This document shows, one piece after another, positions 17,433-26,262 of a stretch of 64,000 bases of DNA. The notes below the pieces were generated by a model. That model was not told the origin of the DNA. It saw only the letters and a program-made list of their open reading frames with translations, and ran no database searches. Position numbers and translations under genes: made by a program. This DNA is from Nitrosospira lacus (lineage in GTDB: Bacteria > Pseudomonadota > Gammaproteobacteria > Burkholderiales > Nitrosomonadaceae): positions 2,079,137 through 2,143,136 of the forward strand of contig NZ_CP021106.3 of assembly GCF_000355765.4 (NCBI RefSeq). Direction: 5' to 3'. The stretch's first letter is position 1; each line of letters starts with the position of its first letter.

Positions 17433-18359
17433 ATGCCCCAGCGTACAAATGATTTCCAGCAGTTAATTGCAATGATTTACAGCCTGATTGTTGCGGACAA
17501 CGGCACAGTAACGGAATCTGCCATGGTGCTCGATAAAGATTCGGAGACATTACGAGAGGTAGACATTCTCATTGCACACCGCCATGCAAATCATGACTTT
17601 CGGGTGATGATTGAGTGCCGTGATCGAAGTAGAAAAGACACCGTTGCATGGATCGATGAACTAATTGGTAAAGCGAACTCTTTACAGGTTGACAAAGTGG
17701 TAGCAGTCTCCAAAGAGGGGTTCACCATAAGTGCTACAAAGAAAGCAGCTAAGAATGGTATTGTGACATTATCACTCGAAGACGCTTTAGAAACGGATTG
17801 GTCTGAATTTCCGATCAAGCCCGGGATAGCAGCAGTGAGTGTTGAAACCTTCGTGCTTCAAGAACTCTATTATTTCGCACAAACGGAGTTTCGTTCGCTA
17901 AAGGAGATTGGCTTAGAATCGACAGCAATCCAAGCGGGAATAGAGTGGGGTTCAGTTAAAGAATTCTGCATCGCACTTTTCCAGCAACAAGCCTCGCACC
18001 TTCAAGCGCAAGTTAATAATAGGCGCGCTACTTTATTTAAAACCTTAGAGGATATTAAAAAGGTCTTACTATTAGAATTTGAGGTTGAGACACCTGATTT
18101 ATTAGTTAAAGGGGCGACAGGAGAACAAATAAGAATTCCACGATTGAAGTTTGTTGTAACTGGCACAAGAGAAGTTGTTGACATGGCTCGTAAGCATCAG
18201 AAGTTTAATGGGCTTATGATTTCTACCTGTGAACACGTCTTCCCGGAGGGTTCAGCTATCAAATTGTGTATGGCCCAAGACCCAGAAACTAAACAGCTTC
18301 GCGGGCGTTGGCAAATGATTCCAAGCCTCAATAATAACAAGAAAGTAGGCAGTTTCTAG
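17433..18359 (+). CDS. PD-(D/E)xK nuclease-like protein (Mrr type)
   Basis: 308 residues. The N-terminal ~110 residues show the restriction-endonuclease core: REVDILI (Asp), then DFRVMIECRDRSRKD (Glu-x-Cys-Arg in place of the usual ExK), then KVVAVSKEGFTISATKKA, a strand-helix typical of Mrr-like domains. The rest (about 120-308) is unrecognised. It could be a restriction or effector nuclease of the island. The Arg at the usual Lys position occurs in related families, so it need not be inactive. No methylase is adjacent. Confidence 0.6.
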   Translation: MPQRTNDFQQLIAMIYSLIVADNGTVTESAMVLDKDSETLREVDILIAHRHANHDFRVMIECRDRSRKDTVAWIDELIGKANSLQVDKVVAVSKEGFTISATKKAAKNGIVTLSLEDALETDWSEFPIKPGIAAVSVETFVLQELYYFAQTEFRSLKEIGLESTAIQAGIEWGSVKEFCIALFQQQASHLQAQVNNRRATLFKTLEDIKKVLLLEFEVETPDLLVKGATGEQIRIPRLKFVVTGTREVVDMARKHQKFNGLMISTCEHVFPEGSAIKLCMAQDPETKQLRGRWQMIPSLNNNKKVGSF

Positions 18360-18662
18360 GATTATTTGGCCCCTACATCTGGCACCTACAGGCACCCTGT
18401 AACTCGCATGGATGCTAGTGAAAAAGCTGTAGGTATAGCCTCCATCAGCCATCCAATCTAATGCATTTCCCCAAATAGTTTGAAAGCAAATCCCGTGCGG
18501 GTTCGGTTCCCACTTTTGTACATCGCCATATCTCGACACTCAACCTACTTGGGACAGAAGGCAAAGCCAGTTTGTGGTACTCTTGTGGTACTTTCTTTAA
18601 CCTACCACCATAGGAACTAAGATTGGCGCGGCTTTGCGGTGCAAGTTTGAATGCCTTATTCC
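18360..18662. other. Non-coding right end of the island
   Basis: About 300 bases without a supported gene. Near 18575 a GGTACTCTTGTGGTACT motif repeats the one found at the edge of both direct repeats, and near 18500 a degenerate T-arm-like stretch (GGTTCGGTTCCC) occurs; together they could be a decayed older attachment site. Confidence 0.4.
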
Positions 18663-18754
18663 GGCTCCGGGCACCAGAAGACGGATATATAAACATTTAT
18701 ATCCAATAAGTTAAGCGCATTATTGCTTTCCCCGTGGCGATACTTCTGTGGTAC
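18663..18754 (+). repeat. Right direct repeat (attR-like) with tRNA-Phe 3' end
   Basis: Partner of 5708-5797. Bases 18658-18676 (ATTCCGGCTCCGGGCACCA) match the T-arm end, acceptor strand and CCA of bacterial tRNA-Phe genes, and the match stops inside the T-loop, as expected when an element recombines at a tRNA 3' end. The intact tRNA is not in this window. Confidence 0.7.
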
Positions 18755-18780
18755 CGCACATGAAAACTGGGTCAACTCCA

Positions 18781-19129
18781 CCCCCGTTGTCGAGCGCGTC
18801 AAGAACTACCAGATCATCTTCAGCCTGAGTGAGGCTGATGTCAGGGTTCAGCGTGCGCGCTGCATGGACTGCGGTACGCCATTCTGCAATAGCGGTGGCC
18901 CGGTCAATCACATCGTCCCGGACTTCAACGACCCGGTTTATAGAGCCGACTGGAAGAACGGCTGGGCCGTGCTCGACTCCACCAACAATTTCCCCGAGTT
19001 CACAGGCCGTATTTGCCCTGCGCCTTGTGAAGCCGCATGCCCGCTCAATATCATGACGCCCGGTGGGGCATCAAAAGTATCGAGCGCGCCATCATCGATC
19101 GTGCTTGGGCCGGTGGCCGCGAAAATTAG
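18781..19129 (+). pseudogene. gltD: Fragment of glutamate synthase small subunit gene (gltD)
   Basis: The translation reads [21 protein letters not shown], then [10 protein letters not shown] and [17 protein letters not shown], the N-terminal iron-sulfur region of GltD. The usual first ~20 residues are missing. Around 19058-19066 the frame shifts, and the expected [14 protein letters not shown] continues in another frame to a stop at 19127, so the gene is truncated at both ends and frameshifted. It begins directly after the right direct repeat, so it may be a by-product of recombination at the island end. Confidence 0.8.
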
Positions 19130-19481
19130 AGGAGTCTATGAGCTGGTATCGAACTCCATAGCAGCAATGTTCTCAATAGAAAATTCCTTGCGCCAATAAA
19201 AGTAATCTATAAATCTGATTTTTTCGTAATTCTCACCTATAGTTTTCTATAAGGAGATTTAAGTGTTGCGCTGAGACTCCTCATGAGGATATCGCGCTTG
19301 CCGGGCAGCAAAGTCAACCGCAAATCTCCGGGGCGGCAAGTAACCATATGCGCGGTGATGACGCCTGGATCCGGTTGGATTCGAAATTCGGCAGGTTGGC
19401 AGGTACCCTGACGCGACTGTCTAGGCGTTACATAATAATAGTAGATTCATTGACAATTCTTGATCGAAACGGGGAGGTTCC

Positions 19482-20681
19482 ATGAAAAAATATTTCATCA
19501 ACTGGGTTGCGCTCGCCGCGCTAATCATCGGGTCTTCATATCCGGTGCACGCACAGAATCCAGCTATCGGTCATAGTAAGGCCCCGCTTTTCTCCACTAA
19601 GGAGAAAATCGTTTTCAATCTAAATACCAACTTTACGGATTTGTGGAAACATCGAGCAATTCCGAACCGGGAAGTGCCGGAAGATATCAGGGATTTTGAG
19701 GCACCCGGGCGTCTTTCATGGACGGATAGCACTGGAAGGCATGATCTTCCTGTAAAGGTGGAGTTGCGAGGAAATACCAGTCAGTCCGCATCCGAGTGCC
19801 CGTTCCCGAAAATGAGTCTGAGTTTCGAAAAAAATCAGGCGACGGGTGAAAGAGTTTCAAAGGGAACGCTCTTTGACGGGTTGAGTTCCATTGGAATAGG
19901 CACGCATTGCGGCGGCAAGCCGGGGTCCTCGCTGAGGTTCCGCCGGGTTTGGGGAGGCTTGTCGCCGCATCGAGAGGCACTGATCTACAAAGTTCAGGAA
20001 CATCTTTCCATCCCGGGTTTTCAAGTTTTTCCGGCGAGCTTCAGCTACATTGATACCAGCACCGGCAAAGGACCCGTCGAGCCCCAGCCAAGCGGCTTTG
20101 TCGTGAACCGGCCCATGCCGGGCTTTTTTCTGGAGGACATCAAAACATTTGTAAAGCAGGCGGATGGGAAAGAGATTCGTGGGGCGGATGCTCCTTTTCA
20201 GGATTCAGATAAGCCCTATATCTTCACAAACATTACCGATGCCCAAAAGGACGCGCGGGCAGCAGGTTCGGTGATTGAGCCGATTGATGCTAAGAGTATT
20301 ATTCGCATCATGTTTTTTCAATCGCTTGTCGGAAACCGGGACTGGATCATTCGTATCTCCCCGGATGATCTCAGCGCGTCGAGAGGTCTCTGGAATATGA
20401 AAGTTGTCGAGGCCGATGGTAAGTGGATTGTTTTTCCCTATGATTACGATTTGGCTGGCTGGGTAAAATCCGAGAATTTCTTTTCGGGATTGCCGGGCTT
20501 GGCTGATGCTGATTTCTATAAGCCTGCCGATATTTCTCAGGTTGTGGCCGAACTGAAACAGAAACGTCCCGGCATTGAGGCTTTGGTGGATGAGTTGGCC
20601 AGTGAGGACAGGGATGGAGCAAGCAGGATAAAAGAGCATATCAAGGCTTTTTATAATGCATTGGATCGAAGATTTCATTGA
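19482..20681 (+). CDS. Secreted CotH-like protein
   Basis: 399 residues with a signal peptide cleaved after HAQ (about residue 25) and GGGGAGG as ribosome binding site. LPVKVELRGNTS resembles the early GNSS-type motif of CotH proteins, and later SLVGNRDW and the FPYDYDLAGW segment correspond to the CotH catalytic region (atypical, secreted kinase fold). Exported CotH-like proteins occur widely in Gram-negatives with unproven substrates. Alternatively it is an unrelated periplasmic protein. A hairpin terminator follows at 20791. Confidence 0.5.
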   Translation: MKKYFINWVALAALIIGSSYPVHAQNPAIGHSKAPLFSTKEKIVFNLNTNFTDLWKHRAIPNREVPEDIRDFEAPGRLSWTDSTGRHDLPVKVELRGNTSQSASECPFPKMSLSFEKNQATGERVSKGTLFDGLSSIGIGTHCGGKPGSSLRFRRVWGGLSPHREALIYKVQEHLSIPGFQVFPASFSYIDTSTGKGPVEPQPSGFVVNRPMPGFFLEDIKTFVKQADGKEIRGADAPFQDSDKPYIFTNITDAQKDARAAGSVIEPIDAKSIIRIMFFQSLVGNRDWIIRISPDDLSASRGLWNMKVVEADGKWIVFPYDYDLAGWVKSENFFSGLPGLADADFYKPADISQVVAELKQKRPGIEALVDELASEDRDGASRIKEHIKAFYNALDRRFH

Positions 20682-20790
20682 TTGATGCCATCCGTGCATA
20701 AATCATTATGATCACCATTGCGCCGCGAACAATATTGACGAAATCCTGATTTTAGAGGATCGTGTATTTGGGTCGTGGCGCCATGGGTTT

Positions 20791-20814
20791 AAACGGTTCG
20801 CCGTTTGATTTTTT
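20791..20814 (+). terminator. Rho-independent terminator with UUCG loop
   Basis: AAACGG-TTCG-CCGTTT forms a perfect 6-bp hairpin with a stable UUCG tetraloop, followed by GATTTTTT. It separates the CotH-like gene from the T6SS operon. Confidence 0.7.
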
Positions 20815-20876
20815 GAGTCACGTAATATTCCGCTAGAATATTTGGAGTCAGAGGTCGAGAATGAGGTCCCAGTTCG

Positions 20877-21899
20877 ATGGAAATTGAGAGATTGCTCGGG
20901 CCAATTGCGCCAGATTCGCCTTGTGGACCTGATCTTGAGTATGATCCGGATTTCATGGCACTTGAACAAATAAGCCAGGGCAAGCCAGAGCGGCAGACGG
21001 GTGAAGTTATTGTTGCCGCGGAAGAACCCAACTGGATTGACGTCAGACAGCGCGCCGAGGCGCTTTTGTTCCGGACTAAAGATTTGCGGGTGGCCGTGCT
21101 GTTGACGCGAGCCCTTACTCATAGCGATGGCATGGGCGGACTTGCCTCCGGTTTGGAGTTGTTGCACGGCCTCTTGACTAATTACTGGGAGAATGTTCAT
21201 CCTGGTATCGATCCCGATGAAGGCCCAATCGCACGTCTTAATGTGCTTGGGTCGCTGGGGAAGTCGCTGCGGGATCCAGATACATTGCTTCGTGATGTTC
21301 GTAGCGTGAATTTCGTCAGCACCGGTAGCCATGCACGGCTGTCGGTACGGGACGTTTTGATAATTCAAGGCAAGTTTGACGCCGCGAGCAATGAAGGAGT
21401 GCCGACTCAAGCCGAGGCTGAGGAAGTCCTGCGTCTTCCGGAAAACACTTCGTCTGTACAGGCTATGCGCGATGCGCTGGTATCCCTGAATGGGATATAT
21501 ACTTTTCTGAGTGAGAAAGTGGGCTACGATCTCATCCCAGATTTGCAATCGCTACAGGATATGCTCAACACAGTAGTGCAGTTGTGCAGAAGCAATTTGG
21601 AAACGAGGGACAGGCTCATGGATGTGGATGGAAGAGCTGTTGCTTCAGCAGACGGGAAAATCGGTAATCCCGTACCGGTGATATCCGGAGAGATTCATAG
21701 CCGCGAGGACGTTGTGCGGATGCTGGAAAAGATTTGCGAGTTCATCGAGCGGACTGAACCCGCCAATCCGGCACCTCTATTTATCCGGCGAGGGCAGCGC
21801 CTTATGACCAAGAATTTCGTTGAAATTATCCAGGATCTTGCGCCGGACAGTTTGAGCCAGATCAAGCAGATTACCGGCTTTGAACCGAAGAAAGCGTGA
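20877..21899 (+). CDS. tssA: T6SS protein TssA (ImpA family)
   Basis: 340 residues. The opening LLGPIAPDSPCGPDLEYDP is the ImpA N-terminal signature, followed by the PNWIDVRQRAEALL-KDLRVAVLLTRAL and GLLTNYWENVHPGID segments shared by all TssA proteins. TssA binds the baseplate and the distal sheath end and coordinates sheath/tube polymerisation. The relatively short C-terminus suggests the short-type TssA. First gene of the plus-strand T6SS run. Confidence 0.93.
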   Translation: MEIERLLGPIAPDSPCGPDLEYDPDFMALEQISQGKPERQTGEVIVAAEEPNWIDVRQRAEALLFRTKDLRVAVLLTRALTHSDGMGGLASGLELLHGLLTNYWENVHPGIDPDEGPIARLNVLGSLGKSLRDPDTLLRDVRSVNFVSTGSHARLSVRDVLIIQGKFDAASNEGVPTQAEAEEVLRLPENTSSVQAMRDALVSLNGIYTFLSEKVGYDLIPDLQSLQDMLNTVVQLCRSNLETRDRLMDVDGRAVASADGKIGNPVPVISGEIHSREDVVRMLEKICEFIERTEPANPAPLFIRRGQRLMTKNFVEIIQDLAPDSLSQIKQITGFEPKKA

Positions 21900-22079
21900 A
21901 TAGCTGCGAAAGAGTCAGCCCAAAATAAAAAAAACGAATTTAAAATGGGTTGGCGGCTTGCATATTGATCAGCAGCGTCTAGAGTTAAAACCATGGTACA
22001 GTAAAACTCAGAAAAGAATATGATGCATCGGGGAGTATCAGCATAGTTCTCAATCATCTTTCGAAAGGGGAGTAGGGTT

Positions 22080-22592
22080 ATGGCACAAAGCAGTCAAAAG
22101 TTCATCGCGCGTAACCGCGCACCTCGTGTTCAAATCGAGTACGACGTAGAACTCTACGGTGCGGAAAAGAAGATTCAGCTTCCGTTTGTCATGGGCGTTT
22201 TCGCCGATTTGTCCGGCAAGCCGGTGGAGCCCTTGCCACCAGTGGCCGACCGAAAATTCCTCGATATTGATGTCGACAACTTCGATGACCGCATGAAGGC
22301 CATCAAGCCGCGTGTTGCCTTTCAGATCCCCAATACCCTCACTGGAGAGGGAAATCTCAGCGTCGATATCTCCTTCGAAAGTATGGATGATTTTTCCCCT
22401 GCCGCGGTGGCCCGCAAGGTCGATGCCCTCAACAAATTACTCCAGGCACGCCAGCAACTTTCCAATCTTGTCACTTACATGGATGGCAAAACCGGTGCCG
22501 AGGAACTGATAGCGAAAGTTCTGAATGATCCCGCCTTGCTCCAGACGCTGGCGGCCAGCAAGAAGCCAGCGGACGAAAGTGGCGCATCCTGA
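22080..22592 (+). CDS. tssB: T6SS sheath small subunit TssB (VipA/ImpB)
   Basis: 170 residues, normal family length. KFIARNRAPRVQIEYDVE and the LPFVMGVFADLSG-x-PVEPLPPVADRKFLDID block are diagnostic. TssB and TssC form the contractile sheath; the C-terminal helix of TssB interacts with TssC. AAGGGGAG precedes the ATG. 39 bp upstream of tssC, clearly in one operon. Confidence 0.96.
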   Translation: MAQSSQKFIARNRAPRVQIEYDVELYGAEKKIQLPFVMGVFADLSGKPVEPLPPVADRKFLDIDVDNFDDRMKAIKPRVAFQIPNTLTGEGNLSVDISFESMDDFSPAAVARKVDALNKLLQARQQLSNLVTYMDGKTGAEELIAKVLNDPALLQTLAASKKPADESGAS

Positions 22593-22631
22593 AACTGATT
22601 CAACGAGTCCAAGGAAATAGAGGAGAAGATA

Positions 22632-24125
22632 ATGGCGGAAACGCAACAACAGGCCCCAGAGGTCGAAGTCCCAAAGCTGGAGGAAAGCGAGTTTGCTTCA
22701 TTGTTGCAGAAGGAGTTCAGGCCTAAATCCGAGGAGGCGAAAGGTGCCGTCGAACAGGCCGTCCGTACTCTTGCCGAACAAGCACTTGCGCAGACCCAGC
22801 TCATTGGCCGCGATGTGGTCAAGTCGATCGAAGCCATTATTGCCGAGCTTGACCGGAAACTTTCCGAACAGGTGAATCTGATCATTCACCACCAGGATTT
22901 TCAGAAGTTGGAGGGCGCATGGCGGGGACTCCACTACCTGATCAACAACACTGAAACCGATGAGATGCTGAAGATACGTTTCATGAACATCTCAAAAAAC
23001 GATCTGGGCAAGACGCTTAAGCGCTACAAAGGGACCAGTTGGGATCAAAGCCCTCTGTTCAAGAAGATCTATGAAGCGGAGTATGGCCAGTTTGGTGGCG
23101 AACCTTTTGGTTGCATGGTGGGTGACTACGCGTTCGACCATAGTCCACCTGACGTCGAACTGCTGGGCGAAATGTCCAAGATCTCGGCGGCGGCCCATAT
23201 GCCGTTTATCGCTGGCGCGAGCCCAACGCTGATGCAGATGGATTCCTGGCAGGAACTGGCCAATCCACGTGACTTGACCAAAATTTTCACTACGCCGGAG
23301 TATGCCTCCTGGCGTTCGCTCCGCGAGTCGGAGGACTCTCGCTACCTGGGCCTTGCCATGCCCCGATTTCTTGCGCGCATTCCCTATGGAGCAAAAACCA
23401 GTCCGGTCGAAGAGTTCGATTTCGAGGAAGACACGGGTGCCGCCGATCACAGCAGATATACCTGGGCCAACGCCGCTTACGCCATGGCTGTCAATATCAA
23501 CCGTTCATTCAAGTTTTACGGCTGGTGTTCACGCATTCGGGGGGTCGAGTCCGGTGGCGCGGTGGAGGGACTGCCCGTGCATACTTTTCCCACTGATGAT
23601 GGCGGGGTGGACATGAAGTGTCCCACTGAAATCGCCATCAGCGACCGCCGGGAAGCTGAACTTGCGAAAAACGGCTTCATGCCGCTCCTGCATCGCAAGA
23701 ATTCCGATTTTGCCGCTTTTATCGGCGCCCAGTCGTTGCAAAAGCCGTTCGAGTATGACGACCCGGATGCCACCGCCAACGCCAATTTATCCGCACGGTT
23801 ACCCTATTTATTCGCTTGTTGCCGTTTTGCGCATTATTTGAAATGTATCGTGCGCGACAAAATCGGATCGTTCAAGGAACGCGCTGATATGCAGATATGG
23901 CTACAGAAATGGATCATGAACTACGTGGATGGCGACCCTGCTCATTCGTCGGAAAGCACCAAGGCGCGCAAGCCGCTCGCTGCGGCTGAAGTTGTCGTGG
24001 AAGAGGTCGAAGGTAATCCGGGTTATTACACGTCAAAATTTTACCTGCGGCCCCATTACCAGCTTGAAGGACTGACAGTATCGCTACGCCTGGTATCCAA
24101 ACTGCCCTCCGCAAAGAAGGCTTAA
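22632..24125 (+). CDS. tssC: T6SS sheath large subunit TssC (VipB/ImpC)
   Basis: 497 residues. The conserved FQKLEGAWRGLHYLINNTET segment, the MVGDYAFDHSPPDVELL block and the WRSLRESEDSRYLGLAMPRFL block are those of TssC. It polymerises with TssB around the Hcp tube and contracts to drive secretion; ClpV then disassembles it by binding the TssC N-terminus. The C-terminal HYQLEGLTVSLRLVSKLP ending is complete. Follows tssB directly. Confidence 0.97.
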   Translation: MAETQQQAPEVEVPKLEESEFASLLQKEFRPKSEEAKGAVEQAVRTLAEQALAQTQLIGRDVVKSIEAIIAELDRKLSEQVNLIIHHQDFQKLEGAWRGLHYLINNTETDEMLKIRFMNISKNDLGKTLKRYKGTSWDQSPLFKKIYEAEYGQFGGEPFGCMVGDYAFDHSPPDVELLGEMSKISAAAHMPFIAGASPTLMQMDSWQELANPRDLTKIFTTPEYASWRSLRESEDSRYLGLAMPRFLARIPYGAKTSPVEEFDFEEDTGAADHSRYTWANAAYAMAVNINRSFKFYGWCSRIRGVESGGAVEGLPVHTFPTDDGGVDMKCPTEIAISDRREAELAKNGFMPLLHRKNSDFAAFIGAQSLQKPFEYDDPDATANANLSARLPYLFACCRFAHYLKCIVRDKIGSFKERADMQIWLQKWIMNYVDGDPAHSSESTKARKPLAAAEVVVEEVEGNPGYYTSKFYLRPHYQLEGLTVSLRLVSKLPSAKKA

Positions 24126-24219
24126 CGTTTGAAGTCTCAAGTTATCTGTTTGTTGCCGCAGGTCTTGGGCAGATTAAGCGAACAGCAAGAAAGACGGGTT
24201 CTTTTACAAGGAGATAATC

Positions 24220-24702
24220 ATGGCCGTTGACATGTTTCTGAAGCTGGATGATGTAAAGGGTGAGTCCACCGATGACAAGCATAAGGATGAGACTGACGTA
24301 CTGGCGTGGAGTTGGGGAATGAGCCAATCGGGGACCACGCATATGGGTAGTGGTGGTGGCGCCGGCAAAGTGAGCGTGAACGATTTGTCCATTACCAAGT
24401 ACGTAGACAAGGGTACTCCGACACTCATCATTTCCTGCTGTAACGGCAAGCACTTCAAGGAGGGCTTGCTGACCGTGCGCAAGGCGGGTGAGACGGCGCT
24501 TGAATACCTTAAAATTACAATGAAGGAAGTCCTCATCTCGTCAGTATCGACCGGCGGCAGTGGTGGCGAAGACCGGCTCACCGAAAATGTTACGCTTAAT
24601 TTTGCCGAATTTAAGATCGAATACACACCCCAGAAAGAGGATGGAAGTGGCGATGCAGCTGTCGAGGCGGGTTGGAAAATCGCAGCCAACGTCAAGGCAT
24701 AG
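24220..24702 (+). CDS. hcp: Hcp tube protein, copy 1
   Basis: 160 residues. MAVDMFLKLDDVKGES and HKDETDVLAWSWGMSQSG are the opening of Hcp proteins, which assemble as hexameric rings stacked into the inner tube and can bind small effectors in the lumen. The sequence is complete with no C-terminal extension. GGAG before the ATG. The second copy follows 200 bp downstream. Confidence 0.96.
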   Translation: MAVDMFLKLDDVKGESTDDKHKDETDVLAWSWGMSQSGTTHMGSGGGAGKVSVNDLSITKYVDKGTPTLIISCCNGKHFKEGLLTVRKAGETALEYLKITMKEVLISSVSTGGSGGEDRLTENVTLNFAEFKIEYTPQKEDGSGDAAVEAGWKIAANVKA

Positions 24703-24900
24703 ATCGCAACGCCGCCAAGTAGCGTTTAGCAGATTGCCGGCTGACGTTGGTCGCAATGAACGCCTTGGCTTCAAAATAGGGGAAGCAGGCTTTGTGTCTG
24801 TGCGTGGTTTTATGCAGCTTCGTTAGCGGCATCCAAACAAAGCCTGGACGGAGAGTCTTTGCTTAACCCAATCCTTAGATCAATCATCGGATGAAATATC

Positions 24901-25386
24901 ATGGCCCAGGGTGACATGTTTCTGAAGATTGAAAGTGCCCGCCAGGGCGCGATCAAGGGCGAGGCGCAAGATGAGAATCACAAGGATGAGATCGATGTAA
25001 ATGATTGGTCCTGGGGCATGCAGGCGAAGACAACGCTGAGCGGAGGCGGGGCCAGTCCGAAAGCCACCTTGAACGAGCTGAACATTGTCAAGCAAGTGGA
25101 TAGCGCATCGACAGGCTTGATGTCGGCAATGCGCAATAACGACCTGATCAAGAAAGCCGTGCTTACCGTGCGCAAGGCTGGTGGGACTCCGCACGAGTAC
25201 TTCAAGATCAGCATTGAAAAGGGACGAATCACGGCCCTGGATGTGGATACCAGCAACTTCTCGTCGAGTGGCGACCTTTCCGAAAGACTTAGTCTGGCAT
25301 TTCAAAAAATCAGTGTGGAATATGTTCCGCAGGGACCCGATGGGCTGCCACAGGGCAGCATGCTTTTCGATGCCGAGATATCCTGA
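24901..25386 (+). CDS. hcp: Hcp tube protein, copy 2
   Basis: 161 residues, clearly an Hcp (MFLKIESARQGAIKGEAQDENHKDEIDV, then DWSWGMQ, VLTVRKAGGTPHEYFKISIE). It differs from the first copy over much of its length, so it is not a recent duplicate; two distinct Hcps could load different cargo or be used under different conditions. Immediately followed by the tagJ-like gene. Confidence 0.95.
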   Translation: MAQGDMFLKIESARQGAIKGEAQDENHKDEIDVNDWSWGMQAKTTLSGGGASPKATLNELNIVKQVDSASTGLMSAMRNNDLIKKAVLTVRKAGGTPHEYFKISIEKGRITALDVDTSNFSSSGDLSERLSLAFQKISVEYVPQGPDGLPQGSMLFDAEIS

Positions 25387-25416
25387 TGCGTTTCACTTAA
25401 ACAAGGGAAGTCTGCC

Positions 25417-26262
25417 ATGAATCCGGCCAGTGCCGCAGAGCAAAGTTTACGTGATGGGGATCCCCTCAGTGCTTTGGCGCAGCTTCAGGACGCAGTCCGC
25501 GTCAAGCCAGATGACTCCAAGCTGCGAATTTTCCTGTTCCAGCTCCTTTCCGTAATGGGACAGTGGGAACGAGCGCTAAACCAGTTAAATGTTGTGGCTG
25601 AGCTTGATGCCGGAGCTCTGGCAATGGTGCAGACTTATCGTGAAGCGTTGCATTGCGAGGTATTGCGCGCCCAGGTGTTCAAAGGGAAAAAGACCCCAAT
25701 GGTTTTTGGTCAGCCCGATCGATGGCTCGCGTTGCTGATTGAATCCCTGCTGTGTAGTGGGCAAGGAAAACACCGGGAAGCCGGGGAATTGCGCACTGCG
25801 GCATTTGATGAAGCCAGTGAGACCAGCGGTATTCTGGATGGACAGTCATTCACCTGGATTATCGATGCCGACAGCCGCCTGGGACCGGTATGCGAGGCCA
25901 TCATCAACGGACGGTATTACTGGGTGCCTTTTTCCCGTCTTAGGAGAGTTTTCATTGATGCACCTGAGGATCTTAGGGATGTGGTGTGGATGCCTGCACA
26001 TTTTGAGTTCGATAATGGCGGCGAGAGTGTGGCACTGATTCCTACCCGCTATGCGGGGTCGGAAACAAGTGACGACGGACAACTCCTGCTTGCGCGCAAA
26101 ACAGTCTGGATCGAAGCCGCGCCTGATGTTTATCATGGATTAGGGCAGCGAATGCTCGCAACGGATGCGGGAGAAAGCCCGCTTATGGATATTCGCAAGA
26201 TCATGCTCGGACCCGTAGAGGCAGAGTCCGGAGAACCGGCTGCCGCCTCACAGCATGGTTGA
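25417..26262 (+). CDS. tagJ: T6SS accessory protein TagJ (ImpE/SciE family)
   Basis: 281 residues. The N-terminus is a TPR-like helical repeat region (AEQSLRDGDPLSALAQLQDAVR), then the ImpE-specific WIIDADSRLGPVCEAIINGRYYWVPF and PTRYAGSE blocks. ImpE/TagJ proteins bind the TssB N-terminus and assist sheath recycling by ClpV in some systems. Overlaps the tssE start by 8 bp. Confidence 0.9.
   Translation: MNPASAAEQSLRDGDPLSALAQLQDAVRVKPDDSKLRIFLFQLLSVMGQWERALNQLNVVAELDAGALAMVQTYREALHCEVLRAQVFKGKKTPMVFGQPDRWLALLIESLLCSGQGKHREAGELRTAAFDEASETSGILDGQSFTWIIDADSRLGPVCEAIINGRYYWVPFSRLRRVFIDAPEDLRDVVWMPAHFEFDNGGESVALIPTRYAGSETSDDGQLLLARKTVWIEAAPDVYHGLGQRMLATDAGESPLMDIRKIMLGPVEAESGEPAAASQHG

Noticed and set aside
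18485-18530. tRNA-like T-arm (GGTTCGGTTCCC)
   Set aside because: The T-loop lacks the invariant A, the stem has a mismatch and no CCA end or cloverleaf follows. At best it is a decayed attachment site.
21950-21963. Possible sigma-54 promoter ahead of tssB (TGGC...TTGC)
   Set aside because: GG and GC elements are only about 8 bp apart; sigma-54 promoters need about 12.
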